A DNA stretch of 64,000 bases from Cyclobacteriaceae bacterium (GCA_028285685.1 JANQOR010000016.1:1-64000); one strand, 5' to 3'. Shown: positions 53,896 to 63,254, counted from the stretch's first letter. Notes: a model not told the origin generated them from the sequence alone. A program made the numbers and translations.

Positions 53896-54453
53896 ATGAG
53901 TCGAAAAAGTAAGACACGTTATTCGATACTTGTCATGCTTAGTATTAAGCCAATGTCAGGTTATGATATGAAGCAATTCACGAAAGAGGTTATCTCTAAT
54001 TTCTGGAGTGAGAGTTATGGTCAGATATACACCAACCTTAAAATGCTTATTGAAGAAGGCTTAGCCACAGCGAGAGAAGTAGAAGAGGGTAAAAAGCCTT
54101 ATAAAACGGTTTATGAGATTACTAGTCAGGGAAGTCAGGTACTTGGAGAATGGTTATGTGAACCTATTTCTACGCAAGTGCCCAGAGATGAGCTTTCGTT
54201 AAAGTTCTTCGTAGGCCCTTTAATCCCATTGGAAGTATCCCTGCAACATATTCTTACCCATAAAGAACAGCAAAAAGAACAGCTAGCCAGACTGCAACAG
54301 GCAATTAATAGGATGGAGAAAGAGGTGCCAGATGTGGTACCCCATAAAGCTTATTGGGTAACCGGGAGTAGGCTGGGAATCCTAGTTCGAGAGGCCAGAA
54401 TAAAATGGTGCGATGAAATGGAATCCTTAATTAGAACTAAAATGAAGCAATAG
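53896..54453 (+). CDS. PadR-family regulator with C-terminal helical domain
   Basis: The 185-residue protein has the PadR winged helix (RYSILVMLSIKPMSGYDMKQ, SYGQIYTNLKMLIEEGLATA, TVYEITSQGSQVLGEWL) and a C-terminal helical dimerisation domain (about residues 95-185; DELSLKFFVGPLIPLEVSLQ), the long PadR form. It should be a homodimeric repressor that senses a small molecule. The CPBP gene starts 23 bases downstream and the DUF2141 gene follows, so the three likely form one operon under its control. Confidence 0.9.
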   Translation: MSRKSKTRYSILVMLSIKPMSGYDMKQFTKEVISNFWSESYGQIYTNLKMLIEEGLATAREVEEGKKPYKTVYEITSQGSQVLGEWLCEPISTQVPRDELSLKFFVGPLIPLEVSLQHILTHKEQQKEQLARLQQAINRMEKEVPDVVPHKAYWVTGSRLGILVREARIKWCDEMESLIRTKMKQ

Positions 54454-54476
54454 CAAAACCAGTTAAAAACTTAAAC

Positions 54477-55172
54477 ATGAATAAAGAAAAATCAGTGCAT
54501 AAGAGAGCTTGGATCATGTTAGTACTTCCACCTTTTATGTTGGCGTTGGTAAGTGTAATCTTCGGCGTGGCCTTCTTCATTTTCACATCTGGAGATAGCT
54601 CAGCAATTCCTAACTATTTCCAATCCTATATGCCTTTTATATTGGCTGTCAACCACCTGAGCCTATTTTTCATTCTTAGATCCTTTCTGAAGAAGGATGA
54701 CCTTTCATTAAAGGATATTGGATGGTCTTTTGATAAAGAAAAACTGCACATCGAAATTCTAGTTGGGCTTGCTTTGATGTTTGTCCTTTACTTATACAAT
54801 GAACTTGTTGTTGAGCCAATCCAAGCATACTACAGCGGGAATTCCTCAGATTTCAGTATTCAATTTGCAATAAGAGAGCAAATTAGCTGGCCCTTTTTAG
54901 TGACCGCAGCAACCCTGCCAATAGTCGAAGAAATGATCTATCGTGGATATGCTAACAAGGGATTAAAAAGAAAGCACGGCGCTGGTTTTACAATTATTGT
55001 ATCTAGCATTTTGTTTGGGACACTTCACTGGGGATTGGGTGTTCTCACGGCAGCATTAATAATTCCGTTCGGCATACTCTTTTTCCTTGTCTTCCTAATT
55101 AGGAAAGAAAACTTAGTCGCAGTTGCTGTCGGTCATTGTCTCTATAACACAATGGTCTTAATTCTCATTTAA
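54477..55172 (+). CDS. CPBP-family intramembrane metalloprotease
   Basis: The 231-residue membrane protein carries VEEMIYRGYANKG, FGTLHWGLG (His) and HCLYNTMV (His/Asn), the three CPBP motifs in order. It is the third CPBP protease in the window. It sits between a PadR regulator and a DUF2141 protein gene, 30 bases before the latter, so a regulated envelope operon is likely. The substrate is unknown. Confidence 0.88.
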   Translation: MNKEKSVHKRAWIMLVLPPFMLALVSVIFGVAFFIFTSGDSSAIPNYFQSYMPFILAVNHLSLFFILRSFLKKDDLSLKDIGWSFDKEKLHIEILVGLALMFVLYLYNELVVEPIQAYYSGNSSDFSIQFAIREQISWPFLVTAATLPIVEEMIYRGYANKGLKRKHGAGFTIIVSSILFGTLHWGLGVLTAALIIPFGILFFLVFLIRKENLVAVAVGHCLYNTMVLILI

Positions 55173-55202
55173 ATCTTAGATCAACGAAATAAACTACCAT
55201 AT

Positions 55203-55619
55203 ATGAAAGTCATTCACTGCTTCAGCTGCATTTTTTTTGTTGCTTTTTCAAGCTTTGCTCAGCTTGAACTAACATTTACGAATATTAATTCAACGGAGGG
55301 TAAACTTGTCTTATCCATTCATGAATCGGAAGATAGTTTTCTTTCAAAAGAAACAGCCATCAAAACCGCAATTGCTGTTAAGGGTACAGAAGTGCGATAT
55401 CGGCATGATGACTTAAAGCCAGGCAATTATGCTGTTAGAGTTTTCCATGATTTGAATGACAATGATGAATTGGATAAAAATTTCATTGGTATTCCGAAAG
55501 AGCCTTATGGAGTTTCCAACAATGCAAAAGAAAGGTTTGGACCTCCTAAATACGAAAAGGCACGATTTTATTACGACGGTACTCCAATGTCATTGTCGAT
55601 CGAATTGGATGAACACTAA
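55203..55619 (+). CDS. DUF2141 secreted protein
   Basis: The 138-residue product has a signal peptide ending AFSSFAQ and a DUF2141 domain: LTFTNINSTEGKLVLSIHES, LKPGNYAVRVFHDLNDNDEL and PKEPYGVSNNAKERFGPPKY. DUF2141 proteins are small beta-sandwich proteins exported to the periplasm, with no known reaction. It is the last gene of the likely PadR/CPBP/DUF2141 operon. Confidence 0.88.
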   Translation: MKVIHCFSCIFFVAFSSFAQLELTFTNINSTEGKLVLSIHESEDSFLSKETAIKTAIAVKGTEVRYRHDDLKPGNYAVRVFHDLNDNDELDKNFIGIPKEPYGVSNNAKERFGPPKYEKARFYYDGTPMSLSIELDEH

Positions 55620-55972
55620 CTGAGGCGCTTCTAGGCTTAACCAAAGATCTTTTTCGGAGTATAGCGAAGGAGGGGTTAAAAGTCAGCGCCAATCCTGGAT
55701 GACCTCAGTTGGACAGACAGGGTTTCGACCAGGATGTCATCATATTACTGGGAAAGTAGTATTCTTTGTCACTCCACCGATACTAGACACCTTGTCCCAG
55801 GAATTGTCAAGGACAGTGGGAGGGAGAGGACAAGGTGTGAGAATTCCAAGGAAAATTCAAGTACATCCATGAAATGTTCTGCCGTCATTTGAAGAATACC
55901 TCTAAGTAGGTATATAAATGAGTGTTTTTAGGGTGTAATTTTAGAAGTAGGATTGAAAGTACCACATCGTAA
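55620..55972. other. Intergenic region with an 11-bp inverted repeat
   Basis: ACACCTTGTCC (55787-55797) and GGACAAGGTGT (55828-55838) form a perfect 11-bp inverted repeat with a 30-base loop. No coding frame could be supported. It may carry the promoter and leader of the caspase operon starting at 55973. Confidence 0.4.
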
Positions 55973-56650
55973 ATGAGCGAGAAAATAGCCCTTTTGGTTA
56001 GCGTAAAAGAAACGAACCTTAATTATAGCGACGAAGCTACTTCGGGCGTCGACAACATGACAAATAATCTTCAGTATGCACTGATTAATGCTTTTCCCAA
56101 TGCGCGCATGGTTCAAAACAAGGTCACCAAACAGCGAGTAATCGAATCGCTTGAAGAAGCTGCAGATAACTTAAGTCCTGGTGGTTTTTGCCTTATCTAC
56201 CTTCATGGTCATGGTGACTCTATTAGGCAAAATGACCCTCAAGAAAATGAGACTGAAGATCAAGTATTCATATGCTATGATGATTACCTCAGGGACGATG
56301 AAATTGACCGATTGCTTCAAAGGTTTGACTCGTCTTGCAGAATATTGACTATTGCAGATTGTTGTTCCTCGAATACACTTGTAGAATGGAAAAACTCTGA
56401 GGCATCGTACCCTCAAATCATTCACCTGGCTTCAGCTAATGATCACGGATATGCTTATGCATCTCCCAGTGGTGGTTTTATGACCAATCAAATAGTCAAT
56501 ATTGTTTTTCAATGGGCTTACACCAATCACACTTATCAATCGTTTGTTGAAGGTTTGAAACATTCAATGAGTCTGATCGGCTATCCTTTTTTTTCCAAAC
56601 TGAATGATCAGGTAACTGACGAATATTTGAACAAGAATTTATTTACTTAA
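55973..56650 (+). CDS. Caspase-like (C14) protease
   Basis: The 225-residue protein fits the p20-type caspase/metacaspase fold: KIALLVSVKE, LSPGGFCLIYLHGHGD with the catalytic His (His80), and ILTIADCCSSN with the catalytic Cys (Cys131, preceded by Asp129). There is no signal peptide, so it should act in the cytosol. It lacks the extra sensor or repeat domains often fused to bacterial caspases, so activation must come from a partner. The secreted-protein gene starts 15 bases downstream. Bacterial caspases serve in abortive defence or protein processing; which applies here is open. Confidence 0.85.
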   Translation: MSEKIALLVSVKETNLNYSDEATSGVDNMTNNLQYALINAFPNARMVQNKVTKQRVIESLEEAADNLSPGGFCLIYLHGHGDSIRQNDPQENETEDQVFICYDDYLRDDEIDRLLQRFDSSCRILTIADCCSSNTLVEWKNSEASYPQIIHLASANDHGYAYASPSGGFMTNQIVNIVFQWAYTNHTYQSFVEGLKHSMSLIGYPFFSKLNDQVTDEYLNKNLFT

Positions 56651-56665
56651 CACTTAAGACCAATT

Positions 56666-58096
56666 ATGAAAAATCTCACATTAATCATGGTTTTCATTCT
56701 ATGCTTTATCTCGGTAAGAGCTCAAAAGATCATTGTTTATCCGGCCCATGAAGAAGCATCCCATAAATACCATGAGTTAACTAATTACTATCTACCAAAA
56801 ACTGAGCTAAAGATCAAAATACCCATAGTAACTACCTCATATGATTCAGGCCTATTTCATAAAATAGAGGATGAAATTTCAAGGACGCAACTCACGAAAA
56901 TGGTAAAGAAAAAGTTTGGTTGGGATATGGTAAACACCGAAAAGAAGAGTGTAGATCTTGGTGAAAAAATTCAATTTGTGCCAACAACAGTACAGGACTC
57001 AAGCAAATACTACACCATTGCCTATAAGAAGCGAAAAACCCTTGCACAAACTATGAACCTGACGTTTAATGAACAAGGGATCATTAGTTCCGGTGAATTT
57101 GCACAAAAAGACCAGACGTTTCAATATGTTACAAAAGGGATTGAGCTGGCGGCAACTGTAGCGGGCAAATTCTTTCCTTTAGGTGTTACAGAGACTGAAA
57201 GTTTCAGGGCCGACACCTCAATTGAATTTCAGCGAGCCAAAGTGTTGCTCAAGGAATTGGATTACCTCGTAACTGCCAGAGTAGCCATAATAAACCAAAA
57301 GAGTGCTTCGGTTAGCAAAGACGCCCTGAGTTGGCACCTAGAACAAATTGACAAACGAACCAAATTGGTTAAAGAAGAATTGCTGGGTAAGGAAAAGAAA
57401 TCCACAAAATGGTATTCATTCCTTTATGTACCAGATAAGAATGTTAAAGGACAAAAAACAGTTCTTCTTGTGATAACAGATAATGGGGTTGAGACAGCTC
57501 CAACAGAAGAAGATAAGTTTAGAACTTGGCAAAAGAATCCGCCAAAAGGCAAAAAGTTGGAAGTGGTATCTACTCTTCTATCTTCACAAAAAACCGAAGA
57601 AGCGACATCGTTTAGAACCAGAACTCCGGGAAGCAGTAAGATTCAGCAAAACAACTTCCTTAGGTATAACATGCCAGCGCAGTATTCGCTCCAACTACTT
57701 AAGGATGGAAAGCCGCTTAAAACCTTTAAAGACAGTGAGGATAAAAAAGGATTAGATTTATATAAAGTCTATTTTCCTCAAAATGGAGATGTGGGAATCC
57801 TACCTAACAAGTATAAAGAAATGTCCGTCATTTTTTATGAAGATATCGGAGCGATCAAGGAACTTAAATTTAAAAAAGATGCCATTGGAACCTCTTCACT
57901 AGATCAATCTTATGCGGCTATTGATTCGCTATTCTCTCTGAAGGAGCAAATTAAAGCATTCAAAGAAGCTAAGAAGGATACAAGTGAAGAAGAGTCTTCC
58001 GAAGAAGAACAAGAGACTGTTATTCGCATCATTTTCGGAGAGAAGGAAGAAGATGAGAATAGTGACGGAGACGTAAACGGAGATGAGCAAGATTAG
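56666..58096 (+). CDS. Secreted DUF4831-like protein downstream of caspase
   Basis: The 476-residue protein has a signal peptide (MKNLTLIMVFILCFISVRAQ) and a mature part whose start (YYLPKTELKIKIPIVTT) recalls DUF4831 proteins of Bacteroidota. Near the middle is a hydrophobic stretch (VTKGIELAATVAGKFFPLGV). The end is a long acidic tail rich in Glu and Asp (EEESSEEEQ, DENSDGDVNGDEQ). No catalytic motif was seen. It lies 15 bases after the caspase-like gene and is surely co-transcribed. It might be a substrate, a sensor, or unrelated to the protease; the acidic tail is unusual. Confidence 0.72.
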   Translation: MKNLTLIMVFILCFISVRAQKIIVYPAHEEASHKYHELTNYYLPKTELKIKIPIVTTSYDSGLFHKIEDEISRTQLTKMVKKKFGWDMVNTEKKSVDLGEKIQFVPTTVQDSSKYYTIAYKKRKTLAQTMNLTFNEQGIISSGEFAQKDQTFQYVTKGIELAATVAGKFFPLGVTETESFRADTSIEFQRAKVLLKELDYLVTARVAIINQKSASVSKDALSWHLEQIDKRTKLVKEELLGKEKKSTKWYSFLYVPDKNVKGQKTVLLVITDNGVETAPTEEDKFRTWQKNPPKGKKLEVVSTLLSSQKTEEATSFRTRTPGSSKIQQNNFLRYNMPAQYSLQLLKDGKPLKTFKDSEDKKGLDLYKVYFPQNGDVGILPNKYKEMSVIFYEDIGAIKELKFKKDAIGTSSLDQSYAAIDSLFSLKEQIKAFKEAKKDTSEEESSEEEQETVIRIIFGEKEEDENSDGDVNGDEQD

Positions 58097-58323
58097 CTGA
58101 GAATTCTGACCAAATGGTGCCAATTACTTCAAAATATGATGCTTGGCTGAAAACTTTTGGTTAGGGCTGGTAATTCCGATACAGATTCTCATTCCAATTG
58201 CTACCTGGACTAAGTTGGCAAATCAGCTGATTTCGGGAGAAAAAATCTTAGGCAGATTATTCCCTCGACCTCTACGCCAGGCAAGAAACGAAAATTGGTT
58301 AAAGCTTATATATTTGGATAAAA

Positions 58324-61026
58324 ATGGACATTCCATTGAAGTTGTTCCAAGCGGTTGTTTTTCTTCTCTATTTTTCATTTGTCTATTCTCAGGAAGATTG
58401 TAGTTCTCTACAAGTAGCTGTTACGGGGGATAATACGGTGTCTCTACCTGCCAAGGACTACTGGTATACGTACACCATGATCAATGAGGACCATAAACTG
58501 GTCCTGACTACCAGTTCATTTGAGGTTCCTGTTTCTGTTTACAACAACAGCTGCGACAATCTGAATTTACTAGGTAGCAATCTTTCAAATTTAGTTATTG
58601 GGGAGCTGGAAGCCGGGGAGGTAGTGTATATCAAATGGACAGGAGGAAATTTTACCTGGAATTTAACCGAACAGCCAGTATATGAGGGACATTTTTGTTA
58701 TGTGCCTATCACTGCCGTATTGGGAGAAAATGAGTTTAATGAGAATGGCAATGGCCCATATTATTGGTATACCTACACCATGGTAAATGATAATCACAAA
58801 CTTGTCATAGACAATCCGACAGGAGGGAACACCAGGGTCTATACGAATACGTGTGAACATCTTGGCTCTTTAGGATTTAATAGCGATGTTTTACTTTCTG
58901 CTGGAGAAACCGTCTATGTCTACATTGAACTGTTCGGGCAGTCAGGAACCTGGACATTGAGTGAACAACCACTTAGCTCCGGAGATGTGTGTGAAATGGC
59001 TAAGCCAGCAGAAAATGGAGATAACGTCCTTGAAACCAGCAACGATATATATTGGTATTCCTATACCATGCAAAATGACCACAGTCTGCTGAAACTGACC
59101 GCTTATGATTCTGAGCGAGTTGTAGTAGTCTACACGAACAGCTGTGGAAACCTTGTTGAAATAGGGCGTGGTTACCAATATGAATCAGTCATTGGATTAA
59201 AGGCAGGAGATGAGGTTATCATTCAATGGTACGGCGGTAATTTCACCTGGAATTTGTCCGAACTTTCGATTAATTCAGATTTCGGAGATATCTGTGAGGT
59301 AGCGGAAACTGCTTCGTTAGGATGGAATACGGTGCCAGATATGAATGATGATTATTGGTATACTTATACCATGAATTATGACGAGCTATCCATAACCTCC
59401 GAAGCTGAAAAATCAGTAAGTATTTATACCAATACCTGCGAACACCTGGTTTGGTTGGGAACTAATTACGAAAACATTACCGTCTCCGGATTCTCCCCTG
59501 GAGAAACTGTCTTCATCAAATGGACAAGCGGAAATATATCATGGAAATTGGATGAGCAACCAGTAACTCCTCCCAATAATGAAGACAATAGCTGTGAGAC
59601 CGCTAAAAATGCTATTTCAGGAGCGAACTTCGTTCCGGAGCTAAACAATCATGACTATTGGTACACATATACTATGAATGATGTACAGCTGACCTTGAAT
59701 TCATCATCAGGGTCGACGGTTGCTGTTTACTCCGGCAACTGTGAGAACCTGGTTCAATTGGGACAAGGATTTGAGAATCTTACCATTTCAGAGCTTTCTC
59801 CCGGAGAGACCATCTACGTGAGGTGGTTTAAAGATAATTTTAGCTGGACATTGACCGATGGCCCTATAACTGGTCCTCAAACTGGTGATAATTGTGAATT
59901 AGCTGAGCAAGCTGTGCTTGGGGAAAATGTTGTCCCAACCGCAGATAGTTATTGGTATACGTATGTCATGCAGAATGATAATCATTGGTTGACTTTGACC
60001 TCTAATTCATCCGGAGTGCCTGTAACAGTTTACAACAATACCTGCGAAAATCTACAGGAACTCGAAACGGGTTCTTCAGGCATGAGCTTAAAAGGATTGG
60101 CGGCCGGAGAAAGGGTGTACATTAGATGGTTTGATGGTGATTTGAGCTGGAATTTAAGCGAAGAACCTAGGAATCTTGCACCGGATATAAGCGACATAAA
60201 TGATCAGACAATTGATGAGAACAGCAGTACGTCCATATTAAGCTTTAATGTCAGTGATAATGAAGATGAGGCCACACAGATAACCTTAAGCGGCGGATCA
60301 AGTAATCCATCGATTGTCTCAAATGATCAAATTGTGTTTGGAGGATCTAGTGAAAACAGGACTGTGCAAGTTACTCCCAATGATAATCAGCACGGAAAAT
60401 TATCAATCTCAATTATTGCCTTGGATTCGGATGGACACACAAATGTTAGTTCATTCATTCTCACAGTTAACAATGTAAATCAAGTTCCCGAAATAGTTAA
60501 CCCCGTGGAAGATATCTATTTGAATTCAGGGTTTGAATCCACTCAAATCGATATAGGTAATGTATTTACTGATGCAGACGAAGATGTATTGAATATTGAG
60601 TCAATTACGAGTGACTCAGGTGTAGTTGAAGTTTTTGTCTCGGGTAACCAGTTAAATATTGAGGAAGTTGGAGTAGGGATGGTGGACGTAACACTTATAG
60701 CAGATGATGGTTTTGGAGGAACTGCGCAAGATGTCTTTAGCATACATGTTTCACCGTTATTGGAAGTTCCTAATCAAAATCCAACAGAGTTTGAGCTTTA
60801 CCCCAACCCAACATCTAAACATTTGCACGTTAGATTGGGGGAAGATTATGATCCTGTTAAAGTATTGATTTACAATCGGGTAGGGACTATAATATTCGAG
60901 CAACAGTTTAATAATTCTACCTCTAAAGTCGATGTCTCCATGTTGACATCCGGAGTTTACTTTCTAAGAATAGAAACTACCAGGAAGGATGAGGTGATCT
61001 CTTTTAAAAGAGTGATAAAATTATAG
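58324..61026 (+). CDS. Repeat-rich secreted protein with T9SS sorting domain
   Basis: The 900-residue protein has a signal peptide and six repeats of about 95 residues. Each repeat contains YWYTYTM, a YTNTCEHL-like strand with Cys, GETVYIKW-like and FTWNLSEQP-like strands. A cadherin/Ig-like segment follows (about residues 625-810; ISDINDQTIDENSSTSIL), then a type A T9SS sorting domain (PTEFELYPNPTSKHLHVRL). The repeats resemble beta-sandwich modules and the protein is probably a surface adhesin or matrix protein. It stands alone with its own promoter after the caspase operon. Confidence 0.88.
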   Translation: MDIPLKLFQAVVFLLYFSFVYSQEDCSSLQVAVTGDNTVSLPAKDYWYTYTMINEDHKLVLTTSSFEVPVSVYNNSCDNLNLLGSNLSNLVIGELEAGEVVYIKWTGGNFTWNLTEQPVYEGHFCYVPITAVLGENEFNENGNGPYYWYTYTMVNDNHKLVIDNPTGGNTRVYTNTCEHLGSLGFNSDVLLSAGETVYVYIELFGQSGTWTLSEQPLSSGDVCEMAKPAENGDNVLETSNDIYWYSYTMQNDHSLLKLTAYDSERVVVVYTNSCGNLVEIGRGYQYESVIGLKAGDEVIIQWYGGNFTWNLSELSINSDFGDICEVAETASLGWNTVPDMNDDYWYTYTMNYDELSITSEAEKSVSIYTNTCEHLVWLGTNYENITVSGFSPGETVFIKWTSGNISWKLDEQPVTPPNNEDNSCETAKNAISGANFVPELNNHDYWYTYTMNDVQLTLNSSSGSTVAVYSGNCENLVQLGQGFENLTISELSPGETIYVRWFKDNFSWTLTDGPITGPQTGDNCELAEQAVLGENVVPTADSYWYTYVMQNDNHWLTLTSNSSGVPVTVYNNTCENLQELETGSSGMSLKGLAAGERVYIRWFDGDLSWNLSEEPRNLAPDISDINDQTIDENSSTSILSFNVSDNEDEATQITLSGGSSNPSIVSNDQIVFGGSSENRTVQVTPNDNQHGKLSISIIALDSDGHTNVSSFILTVNNVNQVPEIVNPVEDIYLNSGFESTQIDIGNVFTDADEDVLNIESITSDSGVVEVFVSGNQLNIEEVGVGMVDVTLIADDGFGGTAQDVFSIHVSPLLEVPNQNPTEFELYPNPTSKHLHVRLGEDYDPVKVLIYNRVGTIIFEQQFNNSTSKVDVSMLTSGVYFLRIETTRKDEVISFKRVIKL
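58455..60168 (+). repeat. Six tandem ~95-residue beta-domain repeats
   Basis: Each unit starts at a YWYTYTM-like motif (first near 58455) and ends at a WNLSEQP-like motif (last near 60168). Units are diverged and vary slightly in length, with conserved Trp, Tyr and Cys positions. Confidence 0.8.
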
Positions 61027-61183
61027 TAGAGTAACTAAGGGTGTTTCTACAAAGCCTGATCTGCAGGTGATGTAAAATTCTGTGAATCATCCTTTACCGC
61101 GGTGTCGCTAGTACATATCGGCACCTATTTAGCCTTTGATTTGGTGAAGGTTTCTTGTATGGGGCACACATTGAGAGATCTGA

Positions 61184-62017
61184 TTACAATTTTCCCCTAA
61201 GCTCTTTACCAAAAGCCTGCCAATCAAAGCCGGTTTCTGGACGATTATGCCGCAAACCGGTGTCTTGGGTGGTGATGACAATGGTTGTATCTATTTCTGG
61301 CAGCTTGGCAATATGATGCTGGGGTATTTTGCGAGGAATTGCGTTCATGGATGTGAATTTAACACCTGGAAAATGACCTTGAATGGTCCCTTTTAATGTA
61401 TTTATACCCGTCATGTCATGCATCACGACCAGTTTTGGATGATATACATGCATCTGCTTAAGAATTGTCTTCATACGAGCCTCATATACACGTTCCTGGT
61501 ATGCGGCACGGCTTTTAAGGAAATCCATATCCTTCAGGTCTAGCCAGCTATAGTACCAGGCATGACTATGTGCTGGCAAGGGGTATAGTCGGAGTAAGGC
61601 CTCATTATTTACCCCTGTAGCTAACGAATATCGCTGATACTCCAAATAAGTTTCAGAATCGCTTATTGGTTGATTATTGTATCCATGAACAAATGAGATT
61701 ATACCTTTCCATTCACCTCGCTGTACTGCATTAGGGCCAAAGCGATAATCGTGCAGCGTGGAGAAAACATCAGCTCTGGAACGCTGAGGAGTAAATCGTA
61801 CTTGTTTATAAAGCGCCCGTAGATCACAGAGGGTCGGACTGTTTACATCGGTGTGGGTGTCCATGAAGTAGTTTTGTTTATCAGCAACTTCTTCAGGCAT
61901 ATCACCGCTGGGCTCCTCATGATTGATAAACCAGATGGGAGCTTTCCAGGATCCATACCCATAAAAATTCTCAACCCAATGGGTAAGGGCGGCTTCAGAG
62001 ATTAACGAACCAGACAC
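61184..62017 (-). CDS. Protein resembling uracil-DNA-glycosylase-superfamily proteins
   Basis: The 277-residue cytosolic protein begins NFYGYGSWKAPIWFINHEEP, a pattern like the first motif (GxxxxPxWFIG) of a poorly studied UDG-superfamily group. Further blocks are RLYPLPAHSHAWYYS, KLVVMHDMTG (beta strand and turn) and an end with TTIVITTQDTGLRHNRPET. The usual UDG acidic/Asn active-site residues are not clear, so activity is uncertain. It is divergent from the desaturase gene. Family assignment is tentative. Confidence 0.6.
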   Translation of the reverse strand: MSGSLISEAALTHWVENFYGYGSWKAPIWFINHEEPSGDMPEEVADKQNYFMDTHTDVNSPTLCDLRALYKQVRFTPQRSRADVFSTLHDYRFGPNAVQRGEWKGIISFVHGYNNQPISDSETYLEYQRYSLATGVNNEALLRLYPLPAHSHAWYYSWLDLKDMDFLKSRAAYQERVYEARMKTILKQMHVYHPKLVVMHDMTGINTLKGTIQGHFPGVKFTSMNAIPRKIPQHHIAKLPEIDTTIVITTQDTGLRHNRPETGFDWQAFGKELRGKL

Positions 62018-62180
62018 TAGGTTAATCTATCACTTTTATGTAAGTATACCCAGATTACCTTCCATAGCTTTGCTATATAATTACCATGCGCAGTGAGGAA
62101 CGTTGGCAGGAGGGAAGGAACGGCAAATGTGTAAGTTCATTTTATTGTTCTACTTACCTATATTCGATGAAACAAATGAA

Positions 62181-63254
62181 ATGGCAAGTCAAACCGTAAC
62201 TTCAGGCACGGGTCCCGACCTGTTCAAGAAAGAACTCCATGAGAGGGTACGGGACTATTTTGAAGCTAATGACATATCCAGGTTAGCGAATGGCCAAATG
62301 CGTGCAAAACTTGCCATCGCAGCAATATGGTGGGCCGGTAGTCTTGCATTGGTCTATACAAGCAGCGGAACGTTGAGTTTTGTACTTTTTTATGGATTGC
62401 ACCTCCTGTCGCACGCTTTCATTCTTTTAAACATTGCCCATGATGCTAACCATTTTGCCATTGTTGAAAACAACTTTCTAAAAAGAGCTCTTCGCTATTC
62501 TTTCGACTTGTGTGGGATCAGCTCTTATGTTTGGCGGCAGCTGCACAATCTACAGCATCATAATAATATCAACATAATCAAAGAGGATGACGGACTAGCC
62601 ACTCGTGGGATTCTTAGATACACCCCTTTTGCCAAAAGGTTGAAAGTACATCGAGCACAGCACCTATATGTATTTCTTGCCTATGCCTTGTTCTCGATAG
62701 ACTACATTCTATTCAAGGATTTCGAAAGCCTTTTTTTCCCGTTTTTGGATGGCCTAAAAGGGAAAAAACATCCTAAAATCGAAATTTTGAAGATAATCAG
62801 CTTTAAGATCTTCTATCTAACATACACGTTGATCATTCCAATTTATGTCCTTGGATTTTCAACGGGGTTAGTGCTGCTTTCTTTCTTTTGCTGGCAGCTA
62901 ATCGTGGGTATGATTGGAGCAACCATCATTCAGGTATCCCATCAATCAAGATCCAATCAATATCCGGCATCAACAAATGATTATGAAGATTTTGTCTATC
63001 ATGTTTTTGCTACCACAGCCGATCATTCTTACAATAGCTTTATTGCAGATTGGTTCTTTGGAGGCTTGCACCTTCATGTGATACACCACCTTGTTCCTCG
63101 AATTTGCCACACGCATTACAGAGCCCTGACCGCCACTGTAATTGAACCAATAGCCAAAAAACACAATATTTCCTATCGCACTAACGAGACATTTTTTGAT
63201 GCCCTAAGGGAACATTATTTGCATCTTCGTGCACTTGGACTGAAAACAGCCTAA
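62181..63254 (+). CDS. Membrane fatty acid desaturase
   Basis: About 357 residues with four membrane helices and the three His boxes of front-end/acyl-lipid desaturases: HDANHF, HNLQHHNN and HLHVIHHLVPRICHTHY. Di-iron in this site inserts a double bond in acyl chains at the inner membrane. The ORF extends upstream to a TTG at 62103 and an ATG at 62127, but the family N-terminus fits the ATG at 62181 (MASQTVTSG). The acyl-AMP ligase gene starts 79 bases downstream in the same direction, so it may act on an acyl chain for a lipid or lipopeptide product. Confidence 0.9.
   Translation: MASQTVTSGTGPDLFKKELHERVRDYFEANDISRLANGQMRAKLAIAAIWWAGSLALVYTSSGTLSFVLFYGLHLLSHAFILLNIAHDANHFAIVENNFLKRALRYSFDLCGISSYVWRQLHNLQHHNNINIIKEDDGLATRGILRYTPFAKRLKVHRAQHLYVFLAYALFSIDYILFKDFESLFFPFLDGLKGKKHPKIEILKIISFKIFYLTYTLIIPIYVLGFSTGLVLLSFFCWQLIVGMIGATIIQVSHQSRSNQYPASTNDYEDFVYHVFATTADHSYNSFIADWFFGGLHLHVIHHLVPRICHTHYRALTATVIEPIAKKHNISYRTNETFFDALREHYLHLRALGLKTA

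Noticed and set aside
58143-58403. Plus-strand frame of 86 codons before the YWYTYTM-repeat gene
   Set aside because: It starts with TTG, runs into the signal peptide of the next gene in another frame, and shows no recognisable protein pattern beyond one hydrophobic stretch.
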